In this document: positions 10,401 through 16,546 of the stretch, in pieces
Layout of the letters: each line of letters begins with the position of its first letter
How positions within the stretch are numbered: position 1 is the stretch's first letter
Translations under genes and position numbers: made by a program
The notes under the pieces: model-generated
The model's database searches: none
The model's input: only the letters and a program-made list of their open reading frames with translations
Told to the model about the DNA's origin: nothing
Assembly: GCA_937929835.1 (NCBI GenBank)
Contig: CALFUU010000086.1
Span: 1-33,181 of the forward strand
Reading direction: 5' to 3'
Length of the DNA stretch: 33,181 nucleotides
Source: an uncultured Saprospiraceae bacterium
Lineage (GTDB): Bacteria > Bacteroidota > Bacteroidia > Chitinophagales > Saprospiraceae

Positions 10401-11822
10401 GCCAGGCTCTCCACAAAACTCTACTGTGGTTTCACCATCCTGCGAGAGGGATCCAGCAGAGACACCTTCAGCATTTACATTGACCTCTACAGGATTAGAA
10501 AACGCTGTACATCCTGTCATAATGGTGATGAGGGCACCTGGTGCGAGATTCCCTACAGGCCCGTCAGAGGATACGGCAATGAGGTTATAGTTGCCTGTGG
10601 GTATTCCTGAAAGATCAATATTGCTCGTAGGATACACGCTCAGTATCATACCTGTGCTACTGACTAAGACAAAATCGACAGCTGTCCCGATATTGGAACT
10701 TAGATTTACTAAGAATGTACTACTCGAATTATTGACACAGAAATCAATCGAAGTACTGCCTGTACTTGTCGAGAGATTTCCTCCTGCGACCTGTCTGATA
10801 TTTACCGTAATCGGATTAGATAGATCAAAACATCCTTGTAGGCTACTGAGTGGCTGACCCTCTACAAGTCCGCTCAAGCTTCCTACAAAAGCGAGGTGAT
10901 GTATAAAGTACTGAGCGCTAGGTAATCCCTGAAACTCTATTGCAGGAACACTAGACACTCTGGCTATATTGTTGTTAGCATCTAAGGCGATCCACGCAAA
11001 TCCATCACCAAATTGACCATTAACGCTTAAGTCTACCCTTAATGAACCAGAATCGCCTGAGCAGAACTCTGTATTGGAAGTTGTAGTTATCGTACCTGCA
11101 TTCAAGCTAGTACATCCTGCAGATATTGATAAGTTATCTATATCCCAAGCCTTGCTGACGGCGCCATTCCCGACCAGACAGTAGGGCAATATTTCGATTT
11201 GAAAATTTGTACTTTCTGAAACGGTCAAGCCTGGTACGCCTTCAAGATCAAACACCTTAAAGGTCCAATCTAAAGTCGTGGCTCTCTCTTCAGAGAGATA
11301 TACTTCCTTTCCGTCTGAAGTGATCCGTACTCTTAATCGTGTAGGATAATTGTTAGGACCGGAAATTCCATTTATAAATTCAAAATTTTCTGGAGACTTA
11401 GAATGGAAAGATAGGTTATCTAAAGCCCCCAATCCGTCGGGCCCTGGAGCCACCACAACATTGACACGTATAGCCTCCTGCGCATTAGGTGTAAAATTGC
11501 AACTCTCATTGCCAGAGATACACATCGCTATTCCGCCTTGAACACCTGGAGCACAAGAGTGTCCATTGGTCTGTGGATTGATTCTGTAGAGACTGGGACT
11601 GATCATCGATAGATCTGTGCACTCAGCATTCTGAATCACTTGAGGTTGCATTTCTGAATAGTCAAAGCTGGCTAGAGCGCCCAAGGCATTGCAACTCTCA
11701 AAATCAAAATTAAGTGCAGGTCTTTCATTGAAGACAACAGGAGGATTATTGCTATAACCTACTGCACTTATGACAGCCATCAACAAAATCAAAGGGGAAA
11801 TAAAACGGATTCTTGGATACAT
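1470..11822 (-). CDS. giant T9SS-secreted repeat protein (about 3450 aa, 27 tandem domains)
   Basis: Residues 1-22 form a signal peptide. Residues about 35-237 look like a beta-rich jelly-roll head rich in Cys. Residues about 243-3208 hold 27 tandem repeats of about 110 residues, each starting at a (G)GxL/I strand, with a central ITD-xG-ILxL motif, a C-x-I-W-N/H-L-S strand, a GLxVGxNL-x2-L turn and a GCFxLSNPITV end. Residues about 3209-3360 resemble a lamin-tail domain (INEVY-x7-EIINLGTADIDISNYFL). Residues about 3372-3450 are a T9SS type A sorting domain (FFPNPAQEQMTLEI, ending SRFIILE). The expected fate is export by Sec, then T9SS, and attachment at or release from the cell surface as an adhesin or matrix protein; this role is inferred. 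The ATG at 11822 leads directly into the signal peptide. The repeats are not a named family I can place, though similar sequences are, to my memory, common in Saprospiraceae. The gene appears intact, with no frameshift over 10.35 kb. Confidence 0.85.
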   Translation of the reverse strand: MYPRIRFISPLILLMAVISAVGYSNNPPVVFNERPALNFDFESCNALGALASFDYSEMQPQVIQNAECTDLSMISPSLYRINPQTNGHSCAPGVQGGIAMCISGNESCNFTPNAQEAIRVNVVVAPGPDGLGALDNLSFHSKSPENFEFINGISGPNNYPTRLRVRITSDGKEVYLSEERATTLDWTFKVFDLEGVPGLTVSESTNFQIEILPYCLVGNGAVSKAWDIDNLSISAGCTSLNAGTITTTSNTEFCSGDSGSLRVDLSVNGQFGDGFAWIALDANNNIARVSSVPAIEFQGLPSAQYFIHHLAFVGSLSGLVEGQPLSSLQGCFDLSNPITVNIRQVAGGNLSTSTGSTSIDFCVNNSSSTFLVNLSSNIGTAVDFVLVSSTGMILSVYPTSNIDLSGIPTGNYNLIAVSSDGPVGNLAPGALITIMTGCTAFSNPVEVNVNAEGVSAGSLSQDGETTVEFCGEPGLLSLDLVGASGQNSDYIVTNFNGNILLIANQLPIDLSTITETQCFVRHISYEDGLTGLEVNALASNLVGCFELSNTVIVNKNDGLVGQGGTLTTPDGQTTFVVCPNQNNFAFNANLTGNGGSNVLYVLTDGDEIVFVYDTPNINLGLVGSGNFSLTALSFDNTISGLVVGQNLSDLDGCFALSNSISISTTSTVLDGGVLTMLNGLTSASLCNGMTGLGNASAGLDIQLSGAVGPLSSFIVTDSDGNILLLSEEVIDDFSTITVDTCNVWHLSYEPGIAGLQVGQSALELVGCFDLSDPLTITKLNVDGGTLRSNGQDSIVLCVVDSLFARVPVTLTDTIGEAFAWVIVDADREILQVASVDLNGNIVLDNTLPSTVEIVNISYEGTLLNLMAGSNLSDLSADCFALSNSLTVTREVVLGGSIDGPVSYDICLNDVGNTGLSLSVSGLQGNFNTWLVTDTDGNVLESNTTSTFDFAGTPADTCLIYSLSHSTTPITYSGAPSIANLDLACFDLSEPVSVVRKEVDGGTLALDSGDSSTTVMIDPNIPAMLELELDGATGESNAFIITNAAGIIQRIQNSSTFTFTESGVCFIQNVSYCGNIEGLDIDLNLTDLAGCFDLSNQIQVIKEEDTVVGDTLFAGTIITSDSLTAADVCIGLMSLTQTVDVVFQSNPIGGDTSTFVVTDAAGMILETTQSPSFEFDAAGVGVCVIYHLVYDTLTSGLTGNINQLSGEFNLSNPIVVTRTAVQGGTLTTTDSLTSIEVIVNDGLQDVVDFLSEGAQGDSTVVIITDNQGRILEFPTLPLVFDMDTAGVCMVWNLTFNEPLVGLAVGELVADLDGCFALSNPVTITKTPFVSDALAGGVLSIDVSDICLGQDSLVTATLLSAQGDDSAYAITDTSGIILEIIDSTAFAGTTIFVAANTPVGLCEIVHISSMDTLTGLVVGEDLDTLAGNFELSNVVTIDRRAVNGGVISTPSGLDTFNIVIGDGIIDSIEVNLAGAIGDSTQWLVTDAAGIVLDLDMSPPFTFETTPPGTCLIWNLSSSFGSSIAVGDDATMLDGCYDLSNPITVIRTGQTTPAIVGGFLGANISEVCLGQDSIVVTTLVMAEGQNSDFAVTDTLGQILEVIDSTAFVGAAITVSPNTPVGICEIVHISSDSTLTGLVVGQNIGMLAGNFELSNTVTIDRRAVDGGVLTTPSGLDTFDIIIGDGIIDSIEVNLAGAIGDSTQWVVTDAAGVVLDLGMTSPFTFETTPPGTCLIWNLSTAFGSSIAVGDDATMLGGCADLSNPIVVNRTGVVTGVNGGVLSTTDGLDTISICLNTTMTTLDSVLLVGAVGDSSSYILSDATGFILAEFDNPPFNFVNTFAGTCFVNHISFNGPVMNLAAGGFINQLSGDFDLSNTITVLRDESVGGTLMTVDSLTEITITVGDMMADIIDVVLDGAAGDSTQWLVTDTVGVIIDLPLTEPFDFTDAAPGVCRIWNLSYATGLSGLAVGNNVSVLEGCFDLSNPITVTKEEAPFVLLGGTLMTADSMVTAEICLSGLSQSLDLILEGAQGDNSDFAVVNSAGTIIGVFNDTSFDFSGSGPQVCEVVHISSDSTLTGLALNEPLDSLGGNFELSNTVTVSKVSFDGGVLVLPNNAFSDTILVNDGIDETFTLINTNTSGDSILFVLTTGTDTILDVQMSNTFVFADTLDTGLCRIRSVAFGAGGLSGLDVGNNFNLDPIGCFDASNVVTIVKQEVLGDTLIAGTIATLSGGDTLDLCVGANGGVIDLTVDGAVGANQAWILSDTTGNIFAVPTNLPITLNTLVADVCQFRHIVYDSISNLSFNSHIDSLTGAFLLSNVVTINKSEIAANSIELSTGGTSIDITVADNMIDSLVVTSTAISADTSVYLLIDGNGLIQSIQEDNLFTFGPQVSSTCQIYEASFDFGFNGLVLGAALNDIDGCFALSNSIEVNKISAFVLNGGIVTSTQGNNISICKTDMVNDTIFASVTSAMGTNSAWVITDTLQNIVDLPMAPPFVLDTSSLDKCEIWHLSFESPLTGLAIGNNIGALTGSFDFSDDPIIVVKNSAIAGVLSLPGGGSVDSLFLGSAPVDSVFVNVTGIAADTSSWLVTDTLGNITFIPNGQPPFAFENLNPGTCQLWNLAYTFGLTGLQNGNSPADFDGCFELSNPITIIKTQSTNTMASGGTISLVGGGTEHVRCVGNTTLDSIEVVAAGQVGTNFTYFITNKTGVILNIQDTIQFLQDTTLVSVEGNGDSLRLYHIGFDTTITGFGPLLNISGIGGSFGLSDPILLTAEVVSAGIINTSSNTTVISGDGIADEVTIAQIGTVVGDTTFYVVYDDQGVIVQLEDQSVIDFDSYAAGTYFATFLSANAGFSGVEVGSNIEAIDGCFDTATPIQIDVTQAAVSGGILTAMSGGTTVDLCFNSTTSMDSVGVVLTDTIGLDFAWVITDIDGTILDLPSSAPFFFDNQDSVTCEIFNVSFDSTLVGLTIGEDVDGLSSNGLFVFSNAITVTKNIVDGGMLTTAAGATTEQVCIGEGGIPDQLFMSLTGAIGDELTYVVTGLDSIVTEVINGGTTAITVESFVGDTCLVFNLSSNQEILGLIAGVNINQLLGCSELSNPITLIKNQVDAGVISAMPVAIDNTIDFCVSDGIADSLVVSSNSVSGNYQFVVTDENDVITQVATSDTFNFEGSSFGVCKIYGISYIGNFIASVGDNVISDPLSDDCFIETPVPLTINKLDCSQPVINEVYENNQVEIINLGTADIDISNYFLCSNMVYAQLSNLSTTCGDYVLQPGELVVVDVDGTINVDGADGEMALYVDSSFGQSSSIRSYVEWGSTGHFRSGIAVIAGLWTTGEFAAIFASGASLNYDGDGILGSDWSAGIPSECAENLEPGDPTENLQISYQFFPNPAQEQMTLEIESLPEESGQLIIYDSYGKVVMRKDVKGATSYEMDLSTYGPGVFHAKVVCSRSDKISRFIILE
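2199..11096 (-). repeat. array of 27 tandem repeats of about 330 bp, organised as alternating A/B pairs
   Basis: Residues about 243-3208 of the giant protein divide into 27 units of roughly 104-117 residues. Numbering from the N-terminus, odd units (A) carry His four residues after the central Cys position in 11 of the 12 odd units among R1-R24; even units (B) carry it in none of 12. From R8 to R24 every odd unit has an N-terminal Cys (as in DICLG) and lacks the Cys in G-x-FxLSN, while every even unit lacks the first and keeps the second (GCFDLSN). R1-R7 keep both cysteines. R25-R27 depart from the pattern. The true period of the array is therefore about 220 residues (660 bp). Confidence 0.85.
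6505..7824 (-). repeat. recent duplication of an A/B repeat pair (two copies, 660-bp offset)
   Basis: Bases of about 6505-7164 (units R13-R14) and 7165-7824 (units R11-R12) are direct copies offset by exactly 660 bp. For example, 6724-6761 and 7384-7421 are identical over 38 bases. The B-type units are nearly identical in protein, sharing stretches such as GDGIIDSIEVNLAGAIGDST and FETTPPGTCLIWNLS; the A-type units are less alike. The copying event moved a two-repeat block, in frame. Confidence 0.85.
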
Positions 11823-12048
11823 ACGTATTACTTAACTATGGATAAACAGACTAAAATAAATTCTATAAAGGCCCTAACCTTCAGAGAATCAAGCATATAT
11901 GAGTTATTGCAAAAAACCTGACATATAAGAATTGCTTCTCATGTCACATGACTCTGCAACGGTTTTATACTCAAAAGTGTGTTACTGAAGTTATCTTAGG
12001 CACTCAGTGTGAGGCCAGCGATTTTTGGGAATCGGGGTCAAATCAAGA
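11823..12048 (-). other. presumed long 5' leader of the giant repeat-protein gene
   Basis: About 220 bases separate the ATG at 11822 from the nearest good promoter motif (12049-12079, minus strand). The stretch is AT-rich and has no convincing open frame on either strand. I found no strong stem-loop, riboswitch-like structure or Shine-Dalgarno sequence in it, only an 8-bp palindrome CATATATG at 11894-11901. The remaining gap to the next gene (12080-12149) likewise shows nothing recognisable. Confidence 0.4.
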
Positions 12049-12079
12049 CAAAAGTACATATAAATATCTTTTGTTCAAA
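12049..12079 (-). promoter_or_regulatory. Bacteroidota-type promoter (-33 TTTG, -7 TAnnTTTG) for the giant gene
   Basis: On the minus strand TTTG (12079-12076) is followed by exactly 19 bases and then TACTTTTG (12056-12049). This matches the known Bacteroidota primary sigma-factor consensus TTTG-N19-21-TAnnTTTG with no mismatch. Transcription would start near 12042 and run leftward into the gene starting at 11822. It was the only complete match I found in the intergenic regions of the window. Confidence 0.65.
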
Positions 12080-12149
12080 TGTTTACATATATAATAATTG
12101 TTTAATATGTTTTCTTCTGATTTCCCGCTTACAACTATATTCGACAGTA

Positions 12150-12800
12150 ATGTTTAATCCATTCACGTTCTTACTTAAGGTCCTATTACTTGTCTTGCTG
12201 CCTTTCATCGGCTTGATTAGGCTGTCTGTCTATTTTCATATCAGTCAGAATCTTCTTCCGTGGGTCTGCATAGCCCTTGCGACATTAATGACGGTGATAC
12301 TGTTATTTATCTACCTGACATTCTTGCACGCGTGGGTGACGGACTATGCGAGCAATACCCGATATACCGTAAAGAGAAGATTTGGCATTGCTGCATTTGT
12401 GGTGCTGCTGTATGTTATACATGGCATTTTCTACATCGGTGGTACCAATATCAAGTCAGAAGATATTAGAACAGAAATAAGAGAGGTCCATCCTATCCTC
12501 CGGCTCTCTGTGTCTACATTGATTCATTTAGATAAGGAGCTACTCATAACAGACTCCGCAAGACTTCCTGAAGACTATCAGAAAATGGGGCTTCCTTCTA
12601 AAAATCAATCTCTACACTACAGACAGAGTACTGGATATGCCCACGCTATAGATATCCGGACCAACAACAGACCTGAATGGAAAAACCTACTGGTCAGAAC
12701 TTACTTCATAGTGATGGGATTCAGAACCTTGCGGCACTATGGGACTGCAGATCATCTACATGTATCTTTACTGAGTCACGCCTACCCGAATGCGAAATAA
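12150..12800 (+). CDS. membrane protein with possible LAS/M15-like peptidase domain
   Basis: A protein of 216 residues. Three hydrophobic segments (about 8-28, 37-58 and 78-96) are followed by a C-terminal domain of about 115 residues. The latter has HPILRLS (114-120), ITDSAR (133-138), SLHYRQSTGYAHAIDIRT (154-171) and DHLHVSL (201-207). This order of an Arg after a turn, S-x-H, G-x-A-x-x-D and a late H-x-H recalls zinc peptidases of the LAS fold (D-Ala-D-Ala carboxypeptidases, MepA). However, the spacing from the first His to the Asp is 11 residues rather than the usual 6, so catalysis is unproven. A GTG at 12009 would add 47 poorly conserved-looking residues overlapping the promoter of the giant gene, so the ATG at 12150 is preferred. 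It converges with the HTH regulator, 17 bp apart, with no terminator between. Confidence 0.55.
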   Translation: MFNPFTFLLKVLLLVLLPFIGLIRLSVYFHISQNLLPWVCIALATLMTVILLFIYLTFLHAWVTDYASNTRYTVKRRFGIAAFVVLLYVIHGIFYIGGTNIKSEDIRTEIREVHPILRLSVSTLIHLDKELLITDSARLPEDYQKMGLPSKNQSLHYRQSTGYAHAIDIRTNNRPEWKNLLVRTYFIVMGFRTLRHYGTADHLHVSLLSHAYPNAK

Positions 12801-12817
12801 AAATGCAGGATAACAGC

Positions 12818-13870
12818 CTAGTAATAAACGTCTACCAACTTCTCTACTCTCGTCTTGAAGTAATCAAAATCATTATCCATTTTCATAAAAAAGAGCTCCC
12901 TAAACTGATACCCCTCAGAGCTTATGAGTACAGATCTCTTCTTGATTCTTTGTATCCAATCTGAAGAAAAATCAAAAAACTTGGCATTGTGACTCACTAT
13001 AAATTGTGGATAATCATAACCAATAAATGTAGACTTAAAAGCAGTGGAACCGTACTGGACAACATTGAGATAATTACCAAAATCATTTAGATAGATTTTT
13101 AATTCTGATCCATCTATTTTTTCGCCTTTGATATACTTGACCCCATCTACACTGACTCGGCGCAGATGTTGGATGAGATTGGCTATGTCATTAACCAACA
13201 GCTCTATGTACTTAGCCTCCCTAAATGCTCGTATGGTGACGGAAAAGATAACCTGTTGATACAGATTGTTGAGCATATTAGAATTCCATACTTCCGTGAC
13301 CTTATGGCTATAATAGTTGTTAAGTATCTCATCCCTAAACTCGTGCGCTCTCTTCTCATAATCAGGGTTGGAAGTAATTTCGAGATGATGATCATCCCAG
13401 TGCAAATGCCTCCATATAGACATCAAAAAATTGAAGATGTACTTATGTCCAAAATAGTAGAACACGGGAAGCTCATTAGCGAGATACGTAAGATCTATTT
13501 TGCCCACTTGCGAGCCAGGTCTTAATGGCCTCATGAATTTCTGAAACTGATTGAGGAAGACATCCATCGTCGTCTTCTCCTTATGCACGAAGGGGTGAAA
13601 GAATGAAATGTACTTATCACTTCTGAACATCGCATCAAGGGAGACATTAAAATAATCAGCTAACTTGATCACCTCTTCCAGTGAGAGTGCCGTCTCTCCA
13701 TTCATCCGCTTGTAAGCAGCCCCTCTTTTGACGCCTAGCACATCCATCAACTCGTGGTGAATATTCTGTCCTTTCTGGTTCCTCTTGGCGATTATATCAA
13801 AGAACTTTCTTTGATACTCGCCAGTTGGAGTAGGTGGTTTTTGTGGTTGCTTGATACCTGAAGTCGCCAT
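12818..13870 (-). CDS. HTH-type transcriptional regulator
   Basis: A protein of 350 residues. Residues about 36-82 form a Xre/BetR-like helix-turn-helix: ELMDVLGVKRGAAYKRMNGE is the recognition helix region, followed by LSLEEVIKLADYFNVSLDAMF. The remaining 270 residues are mostly helical, without membrane segments or a known ligand-binding signature; they may be a sensing or oligomerisation domain. Bacteroidota carry many such HTH-plus-helical proteins of unknown function. The ATG at 13870 is the only sensible start. Two operator-like repeats lie 43-94 bp upstream, suggesting autoregulation, and the divergent DUF5916 gene may share that control. Target genes cannot be deduced. Confidence 0.7.
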   Translation of the reverse strand: MATSGIKQPQKPPTPTGEYQRKFFDIIAKRNQKGQNIHHELMDVLGVKRGAAYKRMNGETALSLEEVIKLADYFNVSLDAMFRSDKYISFFHPFVHKEKTTMDVFLNQFQKFMRPLRPGSQVGKIDLTYLANELPVFYYFGHKYIFNFLMSIWRHLHWDDHHLEITSNPDYEKRAHEFRDEILNNYYSHKVTEVWNSNMLNNLYQQVIFSVTIRAFREAKYIELLVNDIANLIQHLRRVSVDGVKYIKGEKIDGSELKIYLNDFGNYLNVVQYGSTAFKSTFIGYDYPQFIVSHNAKFFDFSSDWIQRIKKRSVLISSEGYQFRELFFMKMDNDFDYFKTRVEKLVDVYY

Positions 13871-13912
13871 ATGAGTGATTTATAAGAATAAAATTAAGCG
13901 GTCAAATGAATG

Positions 13913-13964
13913 AAATTGTTTACAATATATAAACTAATAAATAAATTGTCTACAATACATAAAC
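13913..13964. promoter_or_regulatory. pair of 22-bp direct repeats containing TTGT-NN-ACAA palindromes, probable operator
   Basis: Bases 13913-13934 and 13943-13964 are 22-bp copies differing at two positions (AAATTGTYTACAATAYATAAAC written with Y for the variable bases splits over both copies). The copies are exactly 30 bp apart, close to three helical turns. Each contains the inverted repeat TTGT-N2-ACAA. They sit between the divergent HTH regulator (start 13870) and the DUF5916 gene (start 14069), as expected for an operator bound by two dimers on the same DNA face. Confidence 0.6.
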
Positions 13965-14030
13965 AAGGCAATTTAGTCTTCTTGCCAACAAGCCCCGATA
14001 AACAGTGATTATTATATAGGTTATTAGCTG

Positions 14031-14038
14031 TAATTTTG
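14031..14038 (+). promoter_or_regulatory. -7 promoter element of the DUF5916 gene
   Basis: TAATTTTG matches the Bacteroidota -7 consensus TAnnTTTG and lies 30 bp before the ATG at 14069. No TTTG is found 19-21 bases upstream, so the -33 half is missing or weak, which would fit a promoter needing an activator. The nearest copy of the direct repeat ends 66 bp upstream. Confidence 0.4.
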
Positions 14039-14068
14039 CACCTACTTAGAACCAGAGTTTACGATTCA

Positions 14069-16351
14069 ATGCATTCACGCTTAAGGCTATACATATTTGG
14101 AATAATTGTATTTTTTAATCTTAATACAATTCACAGTCAGCTCGCGGAAGGTAACTTTGTTGTGGATGGCCAACCAGCCCCACAAATTCATATAAAGCAC
14201 GCAGTAGATGAGATTTTCCTTGATGGGCAACTAGACGAAATTTCGTGGCAGAACAGCACCACATCCTCCAATTTTACTCAATACTTCCCCACAGACTCGA
14301 TAAGAGCTAATGGTGAGACCGAGCTCTATTTCACCTACGATGATGAGCATATCTATCTTGCGGCCAAGTGCTATACCGCTGGCAATGAGTTCCTAGTAGA
14401 GTCTCTCAAAAGAGATTATGGCTTTGGGTCCAATGACAACATTTCCTTTATGTTGGACACTTATAATGATAAGACCAATGCCTTTTTATTTGGTATGAAT
14501 CCCTATGGTGTTAGGAGAGAAGCACTCATCTCTAATGGCGGAAAAAACAGAAATGCCTTTGACGCTTCTTGGGATAACAAGTGGGATGGTGCCTCTAAGA
14601 CTTATGACAACTACTGGATTTGTGAATTAAAGATTCCGTTTAAATCCATACGATATGCAAAAGGTAATGGCACATGGCGCTTCAATGCCTACAGAAACGA
14701 TGCACAATGTGGCGAGATAAGTTGCTTCATTAATATCCCGCGAGAGTATATCTTAATGGACTTGCAGTACACAGCGGAACTCGTCTGGGAAGAGCCGCTT
14801 ACCAAGCCAGCCAAGAACCTTAGTGTTATTCCCTTTGTAGCAGGTGGCATCCTCAGAGACTTTGAAAATGTCGACGAAACTAAAGCACAGACAAATTTTG
14901 ATTTTGGTGGAGATGCCAAAATCGGTATCGGCTCGAGTATGAACCTCGATCTTACTGTCAATCCTGATTTCTCTCAAGTGGAAGTGGATAGACAAGTCAC
15001 CAACTTAGATCGTTTTGAAATTTTCTTTCCTGAGCGACGACAATTCTTTTTAGAAAATGCGGACCTCTTTAACAGCTTCGGGGATCGGCGAGCCAATCCA
15101 TTCTTCTCTAGAAGAATCGGTATATCTGTAGATACGACAACTGGCAATAATATCCAGAATAGAATCTATGGCGGTGCACGGCTAACTGGAAAAATCAACG
15201 AAGACCTTCGGGTCGGACTCATCTCTATGCAGACAGCACCACAGCCAGAAAACGATCTGCCTAGTTTTAACTATACCGTCTTTGCTGCAGAGCAGGTGGT
15301 CCAAGAGCGATCTAACATCGCTGCTATTGTGGTCAATAAGCAAGCAATCAATTCTGATAATTTTGGAGAAACGGTAGACAACTACGATCGTGTGGCAGGA
15401 CTAGAATACAGAATGCGGTCCAAGGATAATTTTTGGACAGGGAAAGTCTCTTATCTCAAGGCGCTGACACCTAATGAAAAGGAACACAAGTTTAGTCACC
15501 TAGCATCCATAGAGTATAATCGGGACAAAATCAGGCTACGGTGGGAGCATCTCTTTGTAGGTGATGGCTTTGATGCAGAGGTAGGATTTGTGCCGAGGAG
15601 AGATGTATTTGTTATGAGACCACAAGCCTCTTATAGATTGTTTCCGGAAAACGAAAAGGTGGCGCAGCAGACGTTTACCTTGTCTTCAAATATTTTCTAT
15701 AAGTTAGGAAAGGATGACAACTTAATCCTCCCTGATGCTGGCATAGAACAAACAGAATACAATGCCAATTGGGATATAAGTTATGCCAATACGGCCAGAT
15801 TTAATGTTTCCGTAGGCACGCAGAGATTTACGCTATTAGATGATTTTGATCCGACGAGAGTGCAGGACGATGGCGTATTCATTGCGGCAGGCCAAACGGT
15901 TAGTAATTATGGGCTCTCTGCATCTTATAACTCTGACAGAAGAAAAAAATTCACTTACAGAATTGGGCCGGAAATACAATCCTTTTATGATGGATTAAGA
16001 CTTAGTATGGGCGGTCGATTTTCGTATCGTTTCCAACCCTACGGCAGTATCGGTGTCAACTACAACTATAATTATATAGAACTGGGTGGCAATTTTGAGA
16101 CAGCTAACCTCTTTTTGATTGGGCCAAGAATAGACCTCACCTTTACTAAGAAGCTGTTTTGGACGACCTTCATTCAGTACAACAATCAAAGTGATAATCT
16201 TAATTTTAATTCGAGGTTGCAATGGAGATTTGCGAAGGTATCTGATGTATTTCTTGTCTATACGGACAACTACAATACAGAGACATTCAGTCCCTTAGCG
16301 AGTAGAAATCGTGCGCTGGTCGCCAAGGTTACCTACTGGTTAAATTTGTAA
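14069..16351 (+). CDS. CBM9-like/DUF5916 outer-membrane protein
   Basis: A protein of 760 residues with an N-terminal signal peptide (about 1-24, cut near HSQ). Residues about 38-230 match the carbohydrate-binding family 9-like domain: LDGQLDEISWQ, then FTYDDEHIYLAAKC, and WICELKIPFKSIRY. Residues about 245-760 match DUF5916: VNPDFSQVEVDRQVTNLDRF, FFPERRQFFLENADLF, then many alternating strands ending in an aromatic residue near the C-terminus (KVTYWLNL), as in outer-membrane beta-barrels. The family is widespread in Bacteroidota and often annotated as a hydrolase, without shown activity. The TTG at 14036 would add 11 residues before the signal peptide and overlaps the -7 element, so ATG 14069 is chosen. 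Substrate and role are unknown. Confidence 0.85.
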   Translation: MHSRLRLYIFGIIVFFNLNTIHSQLAEGNFVVDGQPAPQIHIKHAVDEIFLDGQLDEISWQNSTTSSNFTQYFPTDSIRANGETELYFTYDDEHIYLAAKCYTAGNEFLVESLKRDYGFGSNDNISFMLDTYNDKTNAFLFGMNPYGVRREALISNGGKNRNAFDASWDNKWDGASKTYDNYWICELKIPFKSIRYAKGNGTWRFNAYRNDAQCGEISCFINIPREYILMDLQYTAELVWEEPLTKPAKNLSVIPFVAGGILRDFENVDETKAQTNFDFGGDAKIGIGSSMNLDLTVNPDFSQVEVDRQVTNLDRFEIFFPERRQFFLENADLFNSFGDRRANPFFSRRIGISVDTTTGNNIQNRIYGGARLTGKINEDLRVGLISMQTAPQPENDLPSFNYTVFAAEQVVQERSNIAAIVVNKQAINSDNFGETVDNYDRVAGLEYRMRSKDNFWTGKVSYLKALTPNEKEHKFSHLASIEYNRDKIRLRWEHLFVGDGFDAEVGFVPRRDVFVMRPQASYRLFPENEKVAQQTFTLSSNIFYKLGKDDNLILPDAGIEQTEYNANWDISYANTARFNVSVGTQRFTLLDDFDPTRVQDDGVFIAAGQTVSNYGLSASYNSDRRKKFTYRIGPEIQSFYDGLRLSMGGRFSYRFQPYGSIGVNYNYNYIELGGNFETANLFLIGPRIDLTFTKKLFWTTFIQYNNQSDNLNFNSRLQWRFAKVSDVFLVYTDNYNTETFSPLASRNRALVAKVTYWLNL

Positions 16352-16546
16352 ACACAACCTTAGTAAGTCAGCGTATCTCACAATGACAAGTAACAGGATC
16401 TGCTTGTTTATTACAGTTTGCCTATCAGCTGACACTTTTTACTGCACATCGTCTAGCATTTGGACACAACTTTGGATTGTATTGTAGGATAACAACTTAC
16501 TAACCCCACCCTTATGAGAGATGACTCTCATGTAATCTACAATCCT

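Noticed and set aside
2199-11096. CRISPR-like or satellite array
   Set aside because: The period of about 330/660 bp is a tandem protein-domain array with an unbroken reading frame, not short identical repeats with spacers.
12009-12149. GTG-initiated extension of the 12150 membrane protein gene
   Set aside because: The extra 47 residues lack protein-like character before the first membrane helix and cover the consensus promoter of the opposite-strand giant gene.
13166-13525. Plus-strand open frame of 119 codons
   Set aside because: It is antisense to the HTH regulator gene, which has clear domain content.
16417-16462. TTTG and TAGCATTTG before the SprB-repeat gene as a promoter
   Set aside because: The -7 half has one base too many and the two motifs are 33 bases apart, not 19-21.
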